Shown: positions 16,547 to 26,487, counted from the first letter of the stretch. The stretch is 49,563 nucleotides of DNA from Alphaproteobacteria bacterium (GCA_030433335.1 JAUILL010000028.1:1-49563), one strand, 5' to 3'. The notes: generated from the sequence alone by a model not told the origin. Numbers and translations: made by a program.

Positions 16547-17590
16547 ATGACCCGCCGTAAGCCCTTTGAAATCGCCGGACGCAGCATCCCGCCCGGACTT
16601 CGCGCGACCGTTGACCTTCCTGTCACTGTCCAATCCGATCACACACCGGTCAATCTGTCGGTCCATGTGATTCACGGCGCCAAGCCCGGTCCGACTATGT
16701 TCGTCAGTGCAGGCGTTCACGGGGACGAGGTCATCGGCGTGGAAATCGTGCGCCGTCTCTTGAGAGTTCAATCGTTAAACCGGCTTGCAGGCACTTTGCT
16801 GGTGGTTCCGATTGTGAACTCGTTTGGCTTCCTCAGCCACTCGCGCTACCTGCCGGACCGCCGCGATTTGAACCGCAGCTTTCCCGGCCACCCGACGGGA
16901 TCTTTGGCCAGCCGTCTCGCCCATATCTTTCTGAATGACGTGGTTCTGCGGGCCGATCTAGGCATTGATCTGCACTCGGCCGCAGTGCACCGGACCAACC
17001 TGCCCCAAATCCGGATTTCACCCGGTAGCGAGCGGTTGATGGACTTGGCCAAGAGCTTTGGTGCACCGGTGATCATGACTTCGAAACTGCGGGATGGCTC
17101 CTTGCGCGGCGTCGCCAAAGAGCGGGGCGTGGACATCCTCCTGTACGAGGCGGGCGAAGGTCTTCGGTTCGACGAGATGGCCGTGCGCACCGGCGTCGCC
17201 GGCATTCTGCGCGTGATGCGGGATCTTGGGATGATCGCAAGGAAAGGCGTACCAACGGTCAAGGCGCAACCCATGCTATCGCTGGGATCAAGTTGGACAC
17301 GTGCGCCGATGGGCGGCCTGATGCGGACCTTCAAACGCCGCGGTGAAGTGGTGAACGAAGGCGATATTCTGGGTCTGATCTCGGACCCCTTCGGCGAGAA
17401 GGAAGCCGAAATCCTCGCCGAAAGCAGCGGGATCATCGTGGGCCGCGCGGTCATGCCAGTCGTGAACGAAGGCGATGCGATTTATCACATCGCCCAAATC
17501 AAACGCATGGAACAGGCGGGCGAAACCGTCGAACAGATGGAGGCTGAATTGCTCGAAGCCCCGATGTTCGACGAAGACGAAATCATCTGA
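16547..17590 (+). CDS. Succinylglutamate desuccinylase/aspartoacylase family deacylase
   Basis: 347 residues from ATG 16547. The zinc-binding segment HGDE (about residue 63) and a later DLHSA His match the AstE/AspA branch of the M14 zinc carboxypeptidase superfamily. A C-terminal beta-rich region (SWTRAPMGGLMRTF to NEGDAIYHI) resembles a barrel-sandwich, as in many family members. These enzymes release acyl groups from N-acyl amino acids; the substrate is not known here. It is divergent from asd. The frame is open far upstream, over asd, but only the part after 16547 is coding. Confidence 0.87.
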   Translation: MTRRKPFEIAGRSIPPGLRATVDLPVTVQSDHTPVNLSVHVIHGAKPGPTMFVSAGVHGDEVIGVEIVRRLLRVQSLNRLAGTLLVVPIVNSFGFLSHSRYLPDRRDLNRSFPGHPTGSLASRLAHIFLNDVVLRADLGIDLHSAAVHRTNLPQIRISPGSERLMDLAKSFGAPVIMTSKLRDGSLRGVAKERGVDILLYEAGEGLRFDEMAVRTGVAGILRVMRDLGMIARKGVPTVKAQPMLSLGSSWTRAPMGGLMRTFKRRGEVVNEGDILGLISDPFGEKEAEILAESSGIIVGRAVMPVVNEGDAIYHIAQIKRMEQAGETVEQMEAELLEAPMFDEDEII

Positions 17591-17604
17591 CCCCGTGCGG
17601 CTGC

Positions 17605-18936
17605 CTAGCGCAGCCGCTCTAGAAGCCGGAGCGACGGGTAGCCGTCAGGGGTTAGCCCTTTGGCCACCTGATAGGCCCGGACGGCATCAATCGTGTTGGG
17701 GCCAATGCGACCATCCACGCCCTTGGTTGTGAAACCCGCGCGCGTCAAACGGTCTTGCAACTCCTTGCGTTCATCAAAGGTCAAAGCTCGGTCCCCTCGC
17801 GGCCAGCTTGCTTTGATTGGCCCCTCACCGCGCAGGCGGTCGGCCAGATGGCCAACTCCGATCACATAGGCGTCCGCCGTATTGTACCGCTCAAGCACCT
17901 CGAAGTTCTTGAAGATCATAAAGGCCGCGCCCTCTGCCCCTGCAGGCAAAAGGATCGAGGCCGAACCGAAGTCACGGATCGGCGCACCCTTTGTGTCAGT
18001 GATCCCGAGGCGCGCCCAATCCGACGGCATGCGCAGGATTTTCCGATCAGCCAACGTGTAGTCGAACCCCTCGGGCAGAATGACCTCTACACCCCAAGGC
18101 ATACCGGTCACCCAACCGAACTTTGACAGATAGGCCGCGGTCGAGGCCAAGGCGTCTGTGGGATCATCGCTCCAGATATCCCGCCGTCCGTCGCCGTTGT
18201 AGTCGACGGCATAGTCCAGATAGCTGGTGGGAATGAACTGGGTATGCCCCATAGCCCCCGCCCAAGAGCCCGTCATCTTCCGAGCAGACACGTCGCCGCT
18301 TTGCAAAATTTGAAGCGCAGCAATCAATTGTTGCTCGAAAAAGGCACCGCGACGCCCATCAAAAGCCAGCGTTGAAAGGGCGCTGACGATATCTGTATCA
18401 CCCCGATAGGTGCCATAGGCGCTCTCTAGGCCTCAGATCGCAGCGACAATTTCTTTCTCCACGCCGTACTGCTTTTCGATCGCGTTCAAAGTGCTCGCGT
18501 TCTTCTGCAAGGCGGCCTTGCCGTTCCGAATACGCGCATCCGATGCCGCGCTAACCAGATAGTCCCAAAGGGTCTTGGTAAACTCGGACTGGTTCCGATC
18601 GCGGCGAACAACGTCTGGCATGTACTTGGCACCGGAAAATGCTTTTTGCAGCGTGGCTTCGGTGATCCCCTGCGACAAGGCGCGGGAACGGAAGCCCCCT
18701 ACCCAAAAGGCATATCCGGACTCTGCTGCTATTTCGGTCACGTGAGGCACCTCTGACTGTTGGACCAAGGCGGGTCGTAACTTGGGCCGAATTGCCGAAG
18801 CAGCATAAACCTTGCTTTCGAAAACCGCCACAGAGGGTACACCTCCTGCCCCGTGATGATGGGCAAGGTCACTGGCTGCCACCGCGGTCGCGCACAGCGC
18901 CGCATTGGCCAGGACAAATATCCTGCATAGGGTCAT
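17605..18936 (-). pseudogene. MltB-type lytic murein transglycosylase with one in-frame TGA
   Basis: The frame from ATG 18936 to 17605 encodes a full-length transglycosylase of about 443 residues except for a TGA at 18433-18435 (codon 168). The N-terminal part has a signal peptide and the MltB helical region ending in KEIVAAI. After the TGA the same frame reads GLESAYGTYRGDT, which carries the catalytic Glu, then the SLT_2 core (GSWAGAMGHTQFIPTSY) and a C-terminal peptidoglycan-binding domain. In the family the stop position is normally Trp (IWGLES), so a TGG to TGA change explains it. It is either a recent pseudogene, a sequencing error or read-through. The rest shows no decay. Confidence 0.85.
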
Positions 18937-19140
18937 ATGTGATACCTGCTCTTATCTTTGATATTGCAAAGGCTAACGCACACACACCGCCCGACAACCC
19001 GACAGCCCTTGTTTGCCAAGGAAATGGCAGTGTTTTGCGCATTACAAGAGAATAGCGCGGCATTTCGCCGAAAGTGCCAGACTGATCCCTCCGGTTTGAA
19101 AATCCTGTGGTAGCTTTTCCAAAGGTCTTTCAACCAGAAC

Positions 19141-19851
19141 ATGCCGATGATTACGCTTCTGACATTTCCCGCAGGGCTGCACGAACCCTCGCTCAGCCCT
19201 TTTTGCGCCAAGATGATTTATCTGCTGAACATGTCGGGACAGGCATGGACACATAAGACTGTTTCAAACCCGTCACGGATGCCCCACGGCAAGCTGCCCG
19301 TGGCGATCTGGGACGACGAAACGATTGCCGACAGCCATCTCATTCAGGCTGCGCTAGAGCGGGCTGGCGCTGATTTCTACCCAGATTGCTCGCCCGAGGC
19401 GCGCGCCAAAGGACAAGCAATCATGCGAATGATCGAGGATTGGCCCTATCACGCGCTCGTTTACGACCGCTGGGTCCACGAAGACGGTTGGGCAATATTT
19501 CGGGCGGCCTTCTTCTCGGGCATGCCATCCATGCTGCGCAATCCAGTCGGCGACATGATCCGCAAAAGTGTCCGGCGCGGGTTGGAGCGCCACGGGATTG
19601 CGCGCTGCACCGACGCAGAGCGTATGGCCTTGGTGGGCCGGGATCTGGCCGCACTGGCGGAATTCTTGGGAGAGCGCCCGTTTGTTCTAGGGGACACCGC
19701 CACCGCAGTGGATGCGGCCTGTCTGGCGGTGTTGGGGGCGATCCGCAATTTGCCGATGGAAACGCCCCTGCGCCACCGCATCCGGTCCGACAAGCGAATC
19801 ATGCTCTATCTGGACCGGTGCGATCAGGCGTTTACTTACGCTTACGCTTAA
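19141..19851 (+). CDS. Glutathione S-transferase family protein
   Basis: 236 residues. The N-terminal thioredoxin-like part (LLTFPAGLHEPSLSPFCAKMIYLLNM) contains a Pro-Phe-Cys site, followed by GKLPVAIWDDETIADSHLIQ, which gives the cis-Pro and Asp-Ser glutathione-binding elements. A helical C-terminal domain follows. The arrangement resembles the metaxin/FAXC-like GST branch, whose substrate is unknown. The 3' end overlaps the end of the convergent rnr gene by 20 bases. Confidence 0.83.
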   Translation: MPMITLLTFPAGLHEPSLSPFCAKMIYLLNMSGQAWTHKTVSNPSRMPHGKLPVAIWDDETIADSHLIQAALERAGADFYPDCSPEARAKGQAIMRMIEDWPYHALVYDRWVHEDGWAIFRAAFFSGMPSMLRNPVGDMIRKSVRRGLERHGIARCTDAERMALVGRDLAALAEFLGERPFVLGDTATAVDAACLAVLGAIRNLPMETPLRHRIRSDKRIMLYLDRCDQAFTYAYA

Positions 19852-22087
19852 CCTTGCGCTCGATCCGGTCGCGCTTGCGCTTTTCCTTGACCATCTGGCG
19901 TTTGATCGGCCCCTTGGCAGGGCGCTGCTTGCCACGTGGCAAGGCTTTGCCCTCAATCTCCAAGAGTTCCAGTGTCAGGCCACCGGTCACTGCAACAGCC
20001 TCGGCAATGCGCACAGTCACGCGCTGACCCAAGCCAATCAGCAGACCAGTTTCCGACCCCATTAGAGTCTGGCTTTCTGCATCGTGGTGGAAAAATTCAC
20101 GCCCCAGCGTGCGGATCGGCAGCAACCCGTCCGCGCCGGTTTCGTCCAGCTTCACAAACGCACCGAACCGCGCGATCCCGCTGATCCGGCCGGTCATCTC
20201 TGCCCCGACACGCTCTGACAGGTAGGCCGCCAGATACCGATCGGTGGTATCCCGCTCTGCCATCATCGACCGGCGCTCGGTCTCTGAGATGTGCTTGGCC
20301 GTGGTTTCCAGGCGCTCGATATCCTCGGGCGAGAGGCCATCGTCACCCCACTTGTGCGCAGCGATCAGACCGCGGTGCACGATCAGGTCCGCATAGCGAC
20401 GAATGGGCGAGGTGAAGTGCGCGTACCGCATCAGCGCCAGCCCAAAGTGCCCAAAGTTATCCGCGCAGTAATAGGCCTGTGTCATCGCGCGAAGGGTCGA
20501 CAAGTTAATCAGTTCCGCCTCGTCACTCCCCGCCGCGTCATTGAGCAGCTTGTTCAAGTGGCGTGTCTGCAGCACCTGCCCTTTTGCCAGCGTATAGCCG
20601 GACTCGCTCGCGACCTCGCGCAGGGATTCCAGTTTGTCCGCTGGGGGCTCTTCGTGAACGCGGTAGAGCAGCGGGGTGCGCTTTTTCTCCAGCGTTTCGG
20701 CGGCGCAGACGTTGGCCAGAACCATCATCTCTTCGATCAGCTTGTGCGCGTCCAGACGCTCTTTCATGGTGATCGAGGCGACCTTGCCATCATCCCCCAA
20801 CTCGACCCGACGCTCGGGCAGGTCCAGTTCCAACGGCTGACGCTCCTTGCGAGCCTCAACCAGCGCGGCATAGGCGTCGAACAACGGATTAATCACGTCA
20901 TCCATCAACGGCGCCGTTTTGTCATCCGGATTGCCATCGCGACCAGCCTGCGCTTGCTCATAGGTCAAGGACGCCGCCGACTGCATCATCCCGCGCACAA
21001 AGCGGTGGCCGATCTTTTTGCCGTTGGCGTCGATCCGAATTTCACAGGCGATCACAGCACGCGGCACCCCTTCGTGCAGCGAGCATAGGTCACCCGACAG
21101 ACGGTCCGGCAGCATCGGCACCACGCGGTCGGGGAAGTAGCTGGAGTTGCCACGTTTCCGCGCCTCGTTGTCCAGATGCGATCCGGGCCGCACATAGTGC
21201 GAGACATCGGCAATCGCGACCCACAGGACGAAACCGCCCTCGTTGTTCGGATCGGTGTCGCGATACGCCCAAACGGCGTCATCGTGGTCCCGCGCATCGG
21301 CAGGGTCGATTGTGACCAAAGGCAACTCGCGCAAATCCTCGCGGCCCTTTAGGCCAGCGGGTTTCATGTTGTCGGCTTCCTCGATCACCTTGTCAGGGAA
21401 GGCATCCGGAATCCCGTGATGGTGGATCGCGATCAAGGACACGGCACGCGGCGCACTCGGGTCGCCCAAACGTTCCACAATCCGCGCCTTGGGCAAGCCC
21501 ATGCGGTGCTTGGGTCCAGCGGTTTCCGCCTCGACCAACTCGCCATCCTTGGCGCCGCCGGTCAGACCTGCGGGCACGATCCATTCCTTGTCCGAGCCCT
21601 TGTCGATGGGCACGATCCGGCCCCCTTCGGAGCCCTCGCGATACACACCGAGCATCCGCTGCGGGTTCGCGCCGATCTTGCGGATCAGGCGGGCCTCGTA
21701 GTGGTAATCCTGATCACGGACGGCCTGCAGTTTTGCCAGAATCCGGTCGCCCTCGCCCAAGGCTGGGTCGGTCTGGCGTTTGATGTACAGGATACGCGGC
21801 TCAACCCCTTCGCCATGCCATTCCAAGGGCTTGGCAAACTGGTCCCCGTCGATATCCGGCGCGTGCATCATCAAGACGCTGACAGGCGGCAGAGTATCGG
21901 GGTCACGATAGGATTTCTTGCGCTTTTCCAGATGCCCCTCGTCCTCGAGTTCGCGCAGCAAGAGCTTGAGCTCGATACGCGCAGCCCCTTTGATGCCAAA
22001 GGCTTTGGCAATGTCACGCTTGTTGGCTTGGGTCGGGTTCGCCTCGATCCAGTTCAGGATGTCGGCTTTTGTAGGCATCTGCTTCAT
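19832..22087 (-). CDS. rnr: Ribonuclease R
   Basis: About 751 residues from ATG 22087, with a GAAGG site; another ATG lies three codons later. It is a processive 3'-5' exoribonuclease that degrades structured RNA. In order: a winged-helix-like N-terminus (ADILNWIEANPTQANKRDIAKAFGIKG), cold-shock-like domains, the RNB catalytic domain with Asp cluster in IDPADARDHDDAVWA and the RYAHFTSPIRRYADLIVHR signature, an S1 domain (GRISGIARFGAFVKLDETGADGLLP), and a very basic tail (KRKRDRIERKVKRKRK). It is the last gene of a minus-strand series that begins at the antiporter. Confidence 0.95.
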   Translation of the reverse strand: MKQMPTKADILNWIEANPTQANKRDIAKAFGIKGAARIELKLLLRELEDEGHLEKRKKSYRDPDTLPPVSVLMMHAPDIDGDQFAKPLEWHGEGVEPRILYIKRQTDPALGEGDRILAKLQAVRDQDYHYEARLIRKIGANPQRMLGVYREGSEGGRIVPIDKGSDKEWIVPAGLTGGAKDGELVEAETAGPKHRMGLPKARIVERLGDPSAPRAVSLIAIHHHGIPDAFPDKVIEEADNMKPAGLKGREDLRELPLVTIDPADARDHDDAVWAYRDTDPNNEGGFVLWVAIADVSHYVRPGSHLDNEARKRGNSSYFPDRVVPMLPDRLSGDLCSLHEGVPRAVIACEIRIDANGKKIGHRFVRGMMQSAASLTYEQAQAGRDGNPDDKTAPLMDDVINPLFDAYAALVEARKERQPLELDLPERRVELGDDGKVASITMKERLDAHKLIEEMMVLANVCAAETLEKKRTPLLYRVHEEPPADKLESLREVASESGYTLAKGQVLQTRHLNKLLNDAAGSDEAELINLSTLRAMTQAYYCADNFGHFGLALMRYAHFTSPIRRYADLIVHRGLIAAHKWGDDGLSPEDIERLETTAKHISETERRSMMAERDTTDRYLAAYLSERVGAEMTGRISGIARFGAFVKLDETGADGLLPIRTLGREFFHHDAESQTLMGSETGLLIGLGQRVTVRIAEAVAVTGGLTLELLEIEGKALPRGKQRPAKGPIKRQMVKEKRKRDRIERKVKRKRK

Positions 22088-22140
22088 ACCTTCGCCCCTA
22101 TCACAGGCGAAAGGCGTCGTCATTCACAAAGCGAGAGCCC

Positions 22141-22566
22141 TTACCGCAGGGGGCGGCGCATCAACAGGTGCGGAATTCCGGCGTCATCGAATTCATCGCC
22201 CTCGGCCACATATCCCAGCTTTTCATAGAACCCGAGGGCGCTGGTCTGCGCGGTCAGGATCGTCTCTTTGACCTCTGGCAGCTTCTTCATCTCTTTTTCG
22301 CAGGCACGGACCAAGGCAGCCCCAAGGCCGGTGCCCCGCGCCTCTTTGAGCACTGCGACACGTCCGATCTTGCCCGCGCTGCCCTGCAACACGATCCGCG
22401 CAGTGCCGACCGGACGGCCCTTGTCCGTGGCCAGCATGTGCCGCGCGACAGCGTCGTAGTCGTCATGCTCAATCTCGGCAGGGACGCCCTGTTCATCAAC
22501 AAACACGGTAAAGCGGATGGCCATGCAGGCATCCAGATCGTCAGTCGGGGTAATCTTGTAACTCAT
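22141..22566 (-). CDS. GNAT family N-acetyltransferase
   Basis: 141 residues from ATG 22566, whose first bases overlap the dapE stop codon (ATGA), giving translational coupling. The fold is shown by [22 protein letters not shown] near the N-terminus, typical of ElaA/YjcF-like GNATs, and the acetyl-CoA site [17 protein letters not shown], then [23 protein letters not shown]. The acceptor substrate is unknown. The longer open frame upstream is inside dapE and is not used. Confidence 0.88.
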   Translation of the reverse strand: MSYKITPTDDLDACMAIRFTVFVDEQGVPAEIEHDDYDAVARHMLATDKGRPVGTARIVLQGSAGKIGRVAVLKEARGTGLGAALVRACEKEMKKLPEVKETILTAQTSALGFYEKLGYVAEGDEFDDAGIPHLLMRRPLR

Positions 22567-23708
22567 GCAAAATAGTCCGTCAGGATGCGGGTGTAGATGT
22601 CCTTGAGCTGGTTGATCTGCTCGACCACCACATATTCGTCGACTTGGTGCATCGAGGTGCCCACCAGCCCGCATTCCACCACGGGGCAATGGTTTTTGAC
22701 AAACCGCGCGTCCGATGTCCCGCCAGAGGTCGACAGTTCCGGCGTCTTGCCCGTCACAGCCTGCACCGCGCTGACGATCATTTCGCTGAAGGCGCCCGGT
22801 TCGGTCACAAAGCTGTCGCCCGAAATGTTGGTGGTCATCTGGACCTCGACCCCGAATTCTTCGGCGACCTTGTCCGCCTCAGCCCGCATCCACGCGATCA
22901 AGCTTTCGCCGGTGTGGGCGTCGTTAAAGCGGATGTTCACCGTGGATTTGACCTGATTGGGGATCACGTTGGTCGCGGTGTTGCCCGTGTCGATAGTCGT
23001 GATTTGCAGGGTCGAGGGGTCAAAATGGTCGGTCCCTTCGTCCAGCGTGTGGCTGGCAAGACGATCCATCAGACGCACCATCGGAGCCATCGGCGTTTTC
23101 GCGCGGTGGGGATAAGCGACGTGCCCCTGCTGGCCGATGATGGTGAACTTGGCGGTCAGCGACCCACGGCGGCCGATCTTGATCATCTCGCCCATTTCAT
23201 TGGGACAGGTGGGTTCGCCGACCAGACAGTCGGTCATCCGCTCGCCCTGCGCGTCCATCCAGTCCAGCAGCGCCACGGTTCCGTCTCGCGCCGGACCTTC
23301 TTCGTCGCCGGTGATGGTCAGGATCACTGCGCCGTCAGGCTTCTGGGTCTGAACGAAATCCACAGCCGCCGCAGCAAAGGCCGCCACGCCCGACTTCATG
23401 TCACAGGCCCCGCGCCCGTACATATTCGGACCTTTGATTTCGGCCCCAAAGGGATCGACGGCCCAATCGGCCACATCGCCCACGGGCACCACATCTGTAT
23501 GTCCGTTAAAGCCCAGCGACTTCGCGGCGCCCTTTGCCCCCCAACGCGCATACAGGTTCGGCGTGCCATTCCGGTCCACCCGCGTGCATTCAAAGCCCGC
23601 GTCCCCCAGCAAACCGGCCAGCAGGTCCAGCGCGCCGCCTTCTTCGGGGGTGACCGAGGGACAGCGGATCAGGTTGGCAGTGAGCGCGACAGGGCAGGTA
23701 TCGGACAT
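22563..23708 (-). CDS. dapE: Succinyl-diaminopimelate desuccinylase
   Basis: 381 residues. It hydrolyses N-succinyl-LL-diaminopimelate to LL-diaminopimelate and succinate in lysine and cell-wall synthesis. M20 peptidase features are present: [10 protein letters not shown] (metal-binding His/Asp), [11 protein letters not shown] (catalytic Glu), a dimerisation domain in the middle, and [18 protein letters not shown] near the end with a metal-binding His. The start has AAGGAG at ten bases. It precedes a GNAT gene with a four-base overlap and follows a small gene by 57 bases. Confidence 0.95.
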   Translation of the reverse strand: MSDTCPVALTANLIRCPSVTPEEGGALDLLAGLLGDAGFECTRVDRNGTPNLYARWGAKGAAKSLGFNGHTDVVPVGDVADWAVDPFGAEIKGPNMYGRGACDMKSGVAAFAAAAVDFVQTQKPDGAVILTITGDEEGPARDGTVALLDWMDAQGERMTDCLVGEPTCPNEMGEMIKIGRRGSLTAKFTIIGQQGHVAYPHRAKTPMAPMVRLMDRLASHTLDEGTDHFDPSTLQITTIDTGNTATNVIPNQVKSTVNIRFNDAHTGESLIAWMRAEADKVAEEFGVEVQMTTNISGDSFVTEPGAFSEMIVSAVQAVTGKTPELSTSGGTSDARFVKNHCPVVECGLVGTSMHQVDEYVVVEQINQLKDIYTRILTDYFA

Positions 23709-23765
23709 AGAGAGGGCTCCTTTCGGAGGCCACTCTTACCGGATTTGACCAGAAGGAACAGGGGG

Positions 23766-24101
23766 TCAGTCGAAGTAGGGATCCATCTGCGCGATGATCA
23801 CCGAATTCTCGGCCAAGGCGCGGGCCATCAACTCGCGCTCTTCTTCGCCGATCTCGTGACCCTGCTGCTCACGCTCTTCCAGCGTGCCGTAACCGGTCAC
23901 ATCCAAGGGGGCCATGTCGGCTTGCTTCAGGATCAGAACTATTTCACGAACCGCCTCGGCCTCGTCCACGCCGCTGGCGTAGCACATCAACCCGGCACCC
24001 GTTGCTCCCTTGGGCAGACCGTCGCCCTTTTTCCGGCCAAGCTCGATCACCAGCGTGTAGACCTGCTGTTTCTTGCGGGGTTTTTCGCTTTTTTCGGACA
24101 T
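23766..24101 (-). CDS. Small hypothetical protein
   Basis: 111 residues from ATG 24101, chosen for the AGAGG site before it and because upstream codons read as low complexity. The N-terminus is charged (SEKSEKPRKKQQ), followed by a beta-strand/helix pattern (VYTLVIELGRKKGDGLPKGATGAGLMCYASGVDEAEAVREIVLIL) and an acidic helical tail. No membrane segment or signal. I do not recognise a family. It lies between the antiporter gene and dapE on the same strand and is probably co-transcribed. Confidence 0.75.
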   Translation of the reverse strand: MSEKSEKPRKKQQVYTLVIELGRKKGDGLPKGATGAGLMCYASGVDEAEAVREIVLILKQADMAPLDVTGYGTLEEREQQGHEIGEEERELMARALAENSVIIAQMDPYFD

Positions 24102-24161
24102 ATCGGCCTCTGGATGACTGGATGGCCTGTCGATGGGGCGCGGCGGGCGCGAAGTCAAGCC

Positions 24162-25193
24162 TTAGCGGGCGGTGACCTCGACCGCGACGGCGGTGGCGTA
24201 GATGGCCATCATCAAAACGCTCTCGATCCCGATCTTGGCAGGTCCCTCGCGCTGGCGCAGGATCAGACCGGCGAGCAGAACCGCCGTCATCAGCATTCCC
24301 GTGGCCAGCCAGTACAGATCGCTCATCCCGACCGCGTGGTAGAGCGAGCCATCGCGATACGCCACGTCAGAGAACACAAGGAACAAGGTGTCGAAGGTGT
24401 TGCCGCCAATGATCCCGCCCACAGCCAGTTGCAGCGCACCGCGGCGCACGGCGACCAAGGTGGTCACGAACTCCGGCAGAGAAGTCACGACCGCCGTCAC
24501 CAGCGAGCCGACCAAAGACGAGGACATCCCAAAGCGGTCAATAAACTGCCCGCCGACCTGCGAAATCACGTAGCCACAGGCACCCATGATCGCGACCAAT
24601 ACGACGAAGACGGCAATGGGTTTGGAGGCAGACTTGCCCGCCTCGTCTTCGTTTTCGGGTTCGTCGTGGCGGGTATCGCGGGTTTCGACAGGGCGCCACA
24701 TGGGGTTCTCACTCACCTGCCCAGAAATGCGGACACCCCAGATATACGCCAGAAACAACGCGATCGAGGCCGGATGCACTCCGAAATAGGCGATATCAGG
24801 CCCCGACATTGCAGCGATGGGCAAAGACAGCAGGATCAGCAGCAGGACCGCTTGGAATAGGTTCGCAGGCTCTGCCGCAGCGTGTTCAAGGTTGGCGCGT
24901 TTGTGCAGCAAATCCGCGATCGCAAGGAACAGGGTCTGGGCCGCGATCCCACCCACAGCGTTGGAAAACGCGAAACTGGCATCCCCGCTATAGGCCCCTG
25001 TTACGGAAACAACCACGCCGGACAGCGACGTGGCCCCGCCAAGGATCAAGCCCCCCACCATCGCCTCGCCCAAGGCCGTGCGGTCGGCGATGATATCGGC
25101 CAGTTCTGTGGCTTTGATCGACACAACCACCACGACAAACGCGGCAATCGCAAAAACGGTAAACAACAGCGGTGTGGAAAGATCAGCGAACAT
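24162..25193 (-). CDS. Sodium/calcium exchanger family antiporter
   Basis: 343 residues with about ten hydrophobic segments and two inverted alpha-repeats of the CaCA superfamily. Repeat 1 is in GGLILGGATSLSGVVVSVTGA and NAVGGIAAQTLF. Repeat 2 is VTAVVTSLPEFVTTLVAVRRG and VGGIIGGNTFDTLF, which holds the Pro-Glu typical of the ion site; repeat 1 has Ser-Gly at the corresponding position, so the two ion-binding halves differ. A charged loop (about residues 165-190) separates the halves. It probably exports cations in exchange for Na+ or H+. It is the first gene of the run to rnr. Confidence 0.87.
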   Translation of the reverse strand: MFADLSTPLLFTVFAIAAFVVVVVSIKATELADIIADRTALGEAMVGGLILGGATSLSGVVVSVTGAYSGDASFAFSNAVGGIAAQTLFLAIADLLHKRANLEHAAAEPANLFQAVLLLILLSLPIAAMSGPDIAYFGVHPASIALFLAYIWGVRISGQVSENPMWRPVETRDTRHDEPENEDEAGKSASKPIAVFVVLVAIMGACGYVISQVGGQFIDRFGMSSSLVGSLVTAVVTSLPEFVTTLVAVRRGALQLAVGGIIGGNTFDTLFLVFSDVAYRDGSLYHAVGMSDLYWLATGMLMTAVLLAGLILRQREGPAKIGIESVLMMAIYATAVAVEVTAR

Positions 25194-25210
25194 GCAGGCT
25201 CAACGTCACA

Positions 25211-25248
25211 AAAAGGCCGGCGGTTCCACGTAGAACAACCGGCCTTTT
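25211..25248 (-). terminator. Intrinsic terminator after the GlsB-like gene
   Basis: AAAAGGCCGG pairs with CCGGCCTTTT around an 18-base loop. On the minus strand it follows the GlsB-like gene by about 25 bases and ends in a T run; it also lies just upstream of the antiporter start. Confidence 0.78.
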
Positions 25249-25272
25249 GAATTTACCCGATGGGTGAACGGG

Positions 25273-25527
25273 TTATGCAGGGCTACGCACAGCGCGAGCG
25301 ATAGCGATCAGGATACAAGCACCGACGATACCAACAATCAGCTGACCGATCACACCACCCAAGGTGCCGCCAAATACAACCATCAGGATTGCGTTCAGAA
25401 CAATCGCACCCAGAATACCCAGTACGATGTTCAGCAGCAGACCCATGCGGGCGTGCATCAGTTTTTCAGCGATCCAACCTGCCAGAGCGCCAACGATAAT
25501 TGCCAGAAGCCAACCAAGACCAGCCAC
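25273..25527 (-). CDS. GlsB/YeaQ/YmgE family stress-response membrane protein
   Basis: 84 residues from a GTG at 25527, with GAGGAG seven bases upstream. Three hydrophobic segments rich in Gly and Ala, including GWLLAIIVGALAGWIAEKLM and GILGAIVLNAILMVVFGGTLGGVIGQLIVGIVGA, match the transglycosylase-associated GlsB/YeaQ family of small inner-membrane proteins. Their role is unclear but they are often induced under stress. The longer open frame upstream overlaps the dapD terminator and is not coding. Confidence 0.88.
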   Translation of the reverse strand: MAGLGWLLAIIVGALAGWIAEKLMHARMGLLLNIVLGILGAIVLNAILMVVFGGTLGGVIGQLIVGIVGACILIAIARAVRSPA

Positions 25528-25596
25528 TTTTATTCTCCTCAAAGACGAAACAGTTACTGTCCACACAAGTCCCGACGCCCGAGGATTGTTCCCAAT

Positions 25597-25625
25597 AAAA
25601 AAGGGCGCCCCGCCTTGGGACGCCC
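25597..25625 (-). terminator. Intrinsic terminator of dapD
   Basis: A nine-bp stem (GGGCGTCCC/GGGGCGCCC with one G-U pair on the RNA) and five-base loop are followed by six T residues on the minus strand, about 35 bases after the dapD stop. Confidence 0.8.
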
Positions 25626-25659
25626 CTGATCCGCTCACAAAAGCGAGGGAATTTCGTGA

Positions 25660-26487
25660 TCAGTCACGCAGCAGCTCGTTGATGCCGGTCTTGCTGCGGG
25701 TCTTCTCGTCCACACGCTTGACGATGACGGCGCAGTACAGGTTGATGCCGTTCTTCGAAGGCATGGAGCCCGATACGACGACCGAGTACGGAGGAACTTC
25801 GCCGTACATGACTTCGCCGGTTTCGCGGTCAACGATCTTGGTCGATTTGCCGATGTAAACGCCCATGCCCAGAACAGAGCCTTCGCGGACGATACAGCCT
25901 TCGACGACCTCGGAACGCGCGCCGATAAAGCAGTTGTCCTCGATGATGGTCGGGCCTGCCTGCATGGGCTCCAGAACGCCGCCGATGCCGACGCCGCCGG
26001 ACAGGTGCACGTTCTTGCCGATCTGAGCGCAGGAGCCAACGGTTGCCCAAGTGTCGACCATGGTGCCTTCGTCAACGTAGGCGCCAAGGTTCACGAAGGA
26101 CGGCATCAGAACAACGCCAGGCGCGATGTAGGCCGACTTGCGGACCACACAGTTGGGAACCGCGCGGAAACCCGCAGCGCGCCACTGGTTTTCGCCCCAG
26201 CCTTTGAACTTGCTGTCGACTTTGTCCCACCAGCCGCTGTCCTGAGGACCACCAGTCTGGATTTCCATGTCCTTGATGCGGAAGCCTAGCAGAACGGCCT
26301 TTTTCGCCCACTGGTTCACATGCCAGTCGCCGCTCTCCAGCTTTTCGGCGACGCGCAGGCTGCCGCTGTCCAGAGCGTTCAGCGTATCTTCGATCGCTTC
26401 GCGGGTCTCGCCGGTGGTGGCGGGGGTGATCTGGTCGCGGTTTTCCCACGCTGCCTCGATGGCGGCTTCCAGCTGCGCGTTGGACAT
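25660..26487 (-). CDS. dapD: Tetrahydrodipicolinate N-succinyltransferase
   Basis: 275 residues from ATG 26487, preceded by AAGGAG. It transfers succinyl from succinyl-CoA to tetrahydrodipicolinate in the succinylase route to diaminopimelate, two steps before DapE in the pathway. After an N-terminal helical domain, the left-handed beta-helix of hexapeptide repeats is evident ([56 protein letters not shown]). A C-terminal extension ([25 protein letters not shown]) is usual. It is divergent from the LOG-family gene and transcribed alone. Confidence 0.96.
   Translation of the reverse strand: MSNAQLEAAIEAAWENRDQITPATTGETREAIEDTLNALDSGSLRVAEKLESGDWHVNQWAKKAVLLGFRIKDMEIQTGGPQDSGWWDKVDSKFKGWGENQWRAAGFRAVPNCVVRKSAYIAPGVVLMPSFVNLGAYVDEGTMVDTWATVGSCAQIGKNVHLSGGVGIGGVLEPMQAGPTIIEDNCFIGARSEVVEGCIVREGSVLGMGVYIGKSTKIVDRETGEVMYGEVPPYSVVVSGSMPSKNGINLYCAVIVKRVDEKTRSKTGINELLRD

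Noticed and set aside
18433..18435. TGA read as Trp or selenocysteine through a changed genetic code
   Set aside because: Many genes here end in TGA and use TGG for Trp; no selenocysteine element was seen, and Trp is expected at the site.
17605..18936. Two separate genes, one encoding the N-terminal and one the C-terminal part of the transglycosylase
   Set aside because: The two frames are identical in phase, the catalytic motif spans the stop, and the second part has no signal peptide or ribosome-binding site.
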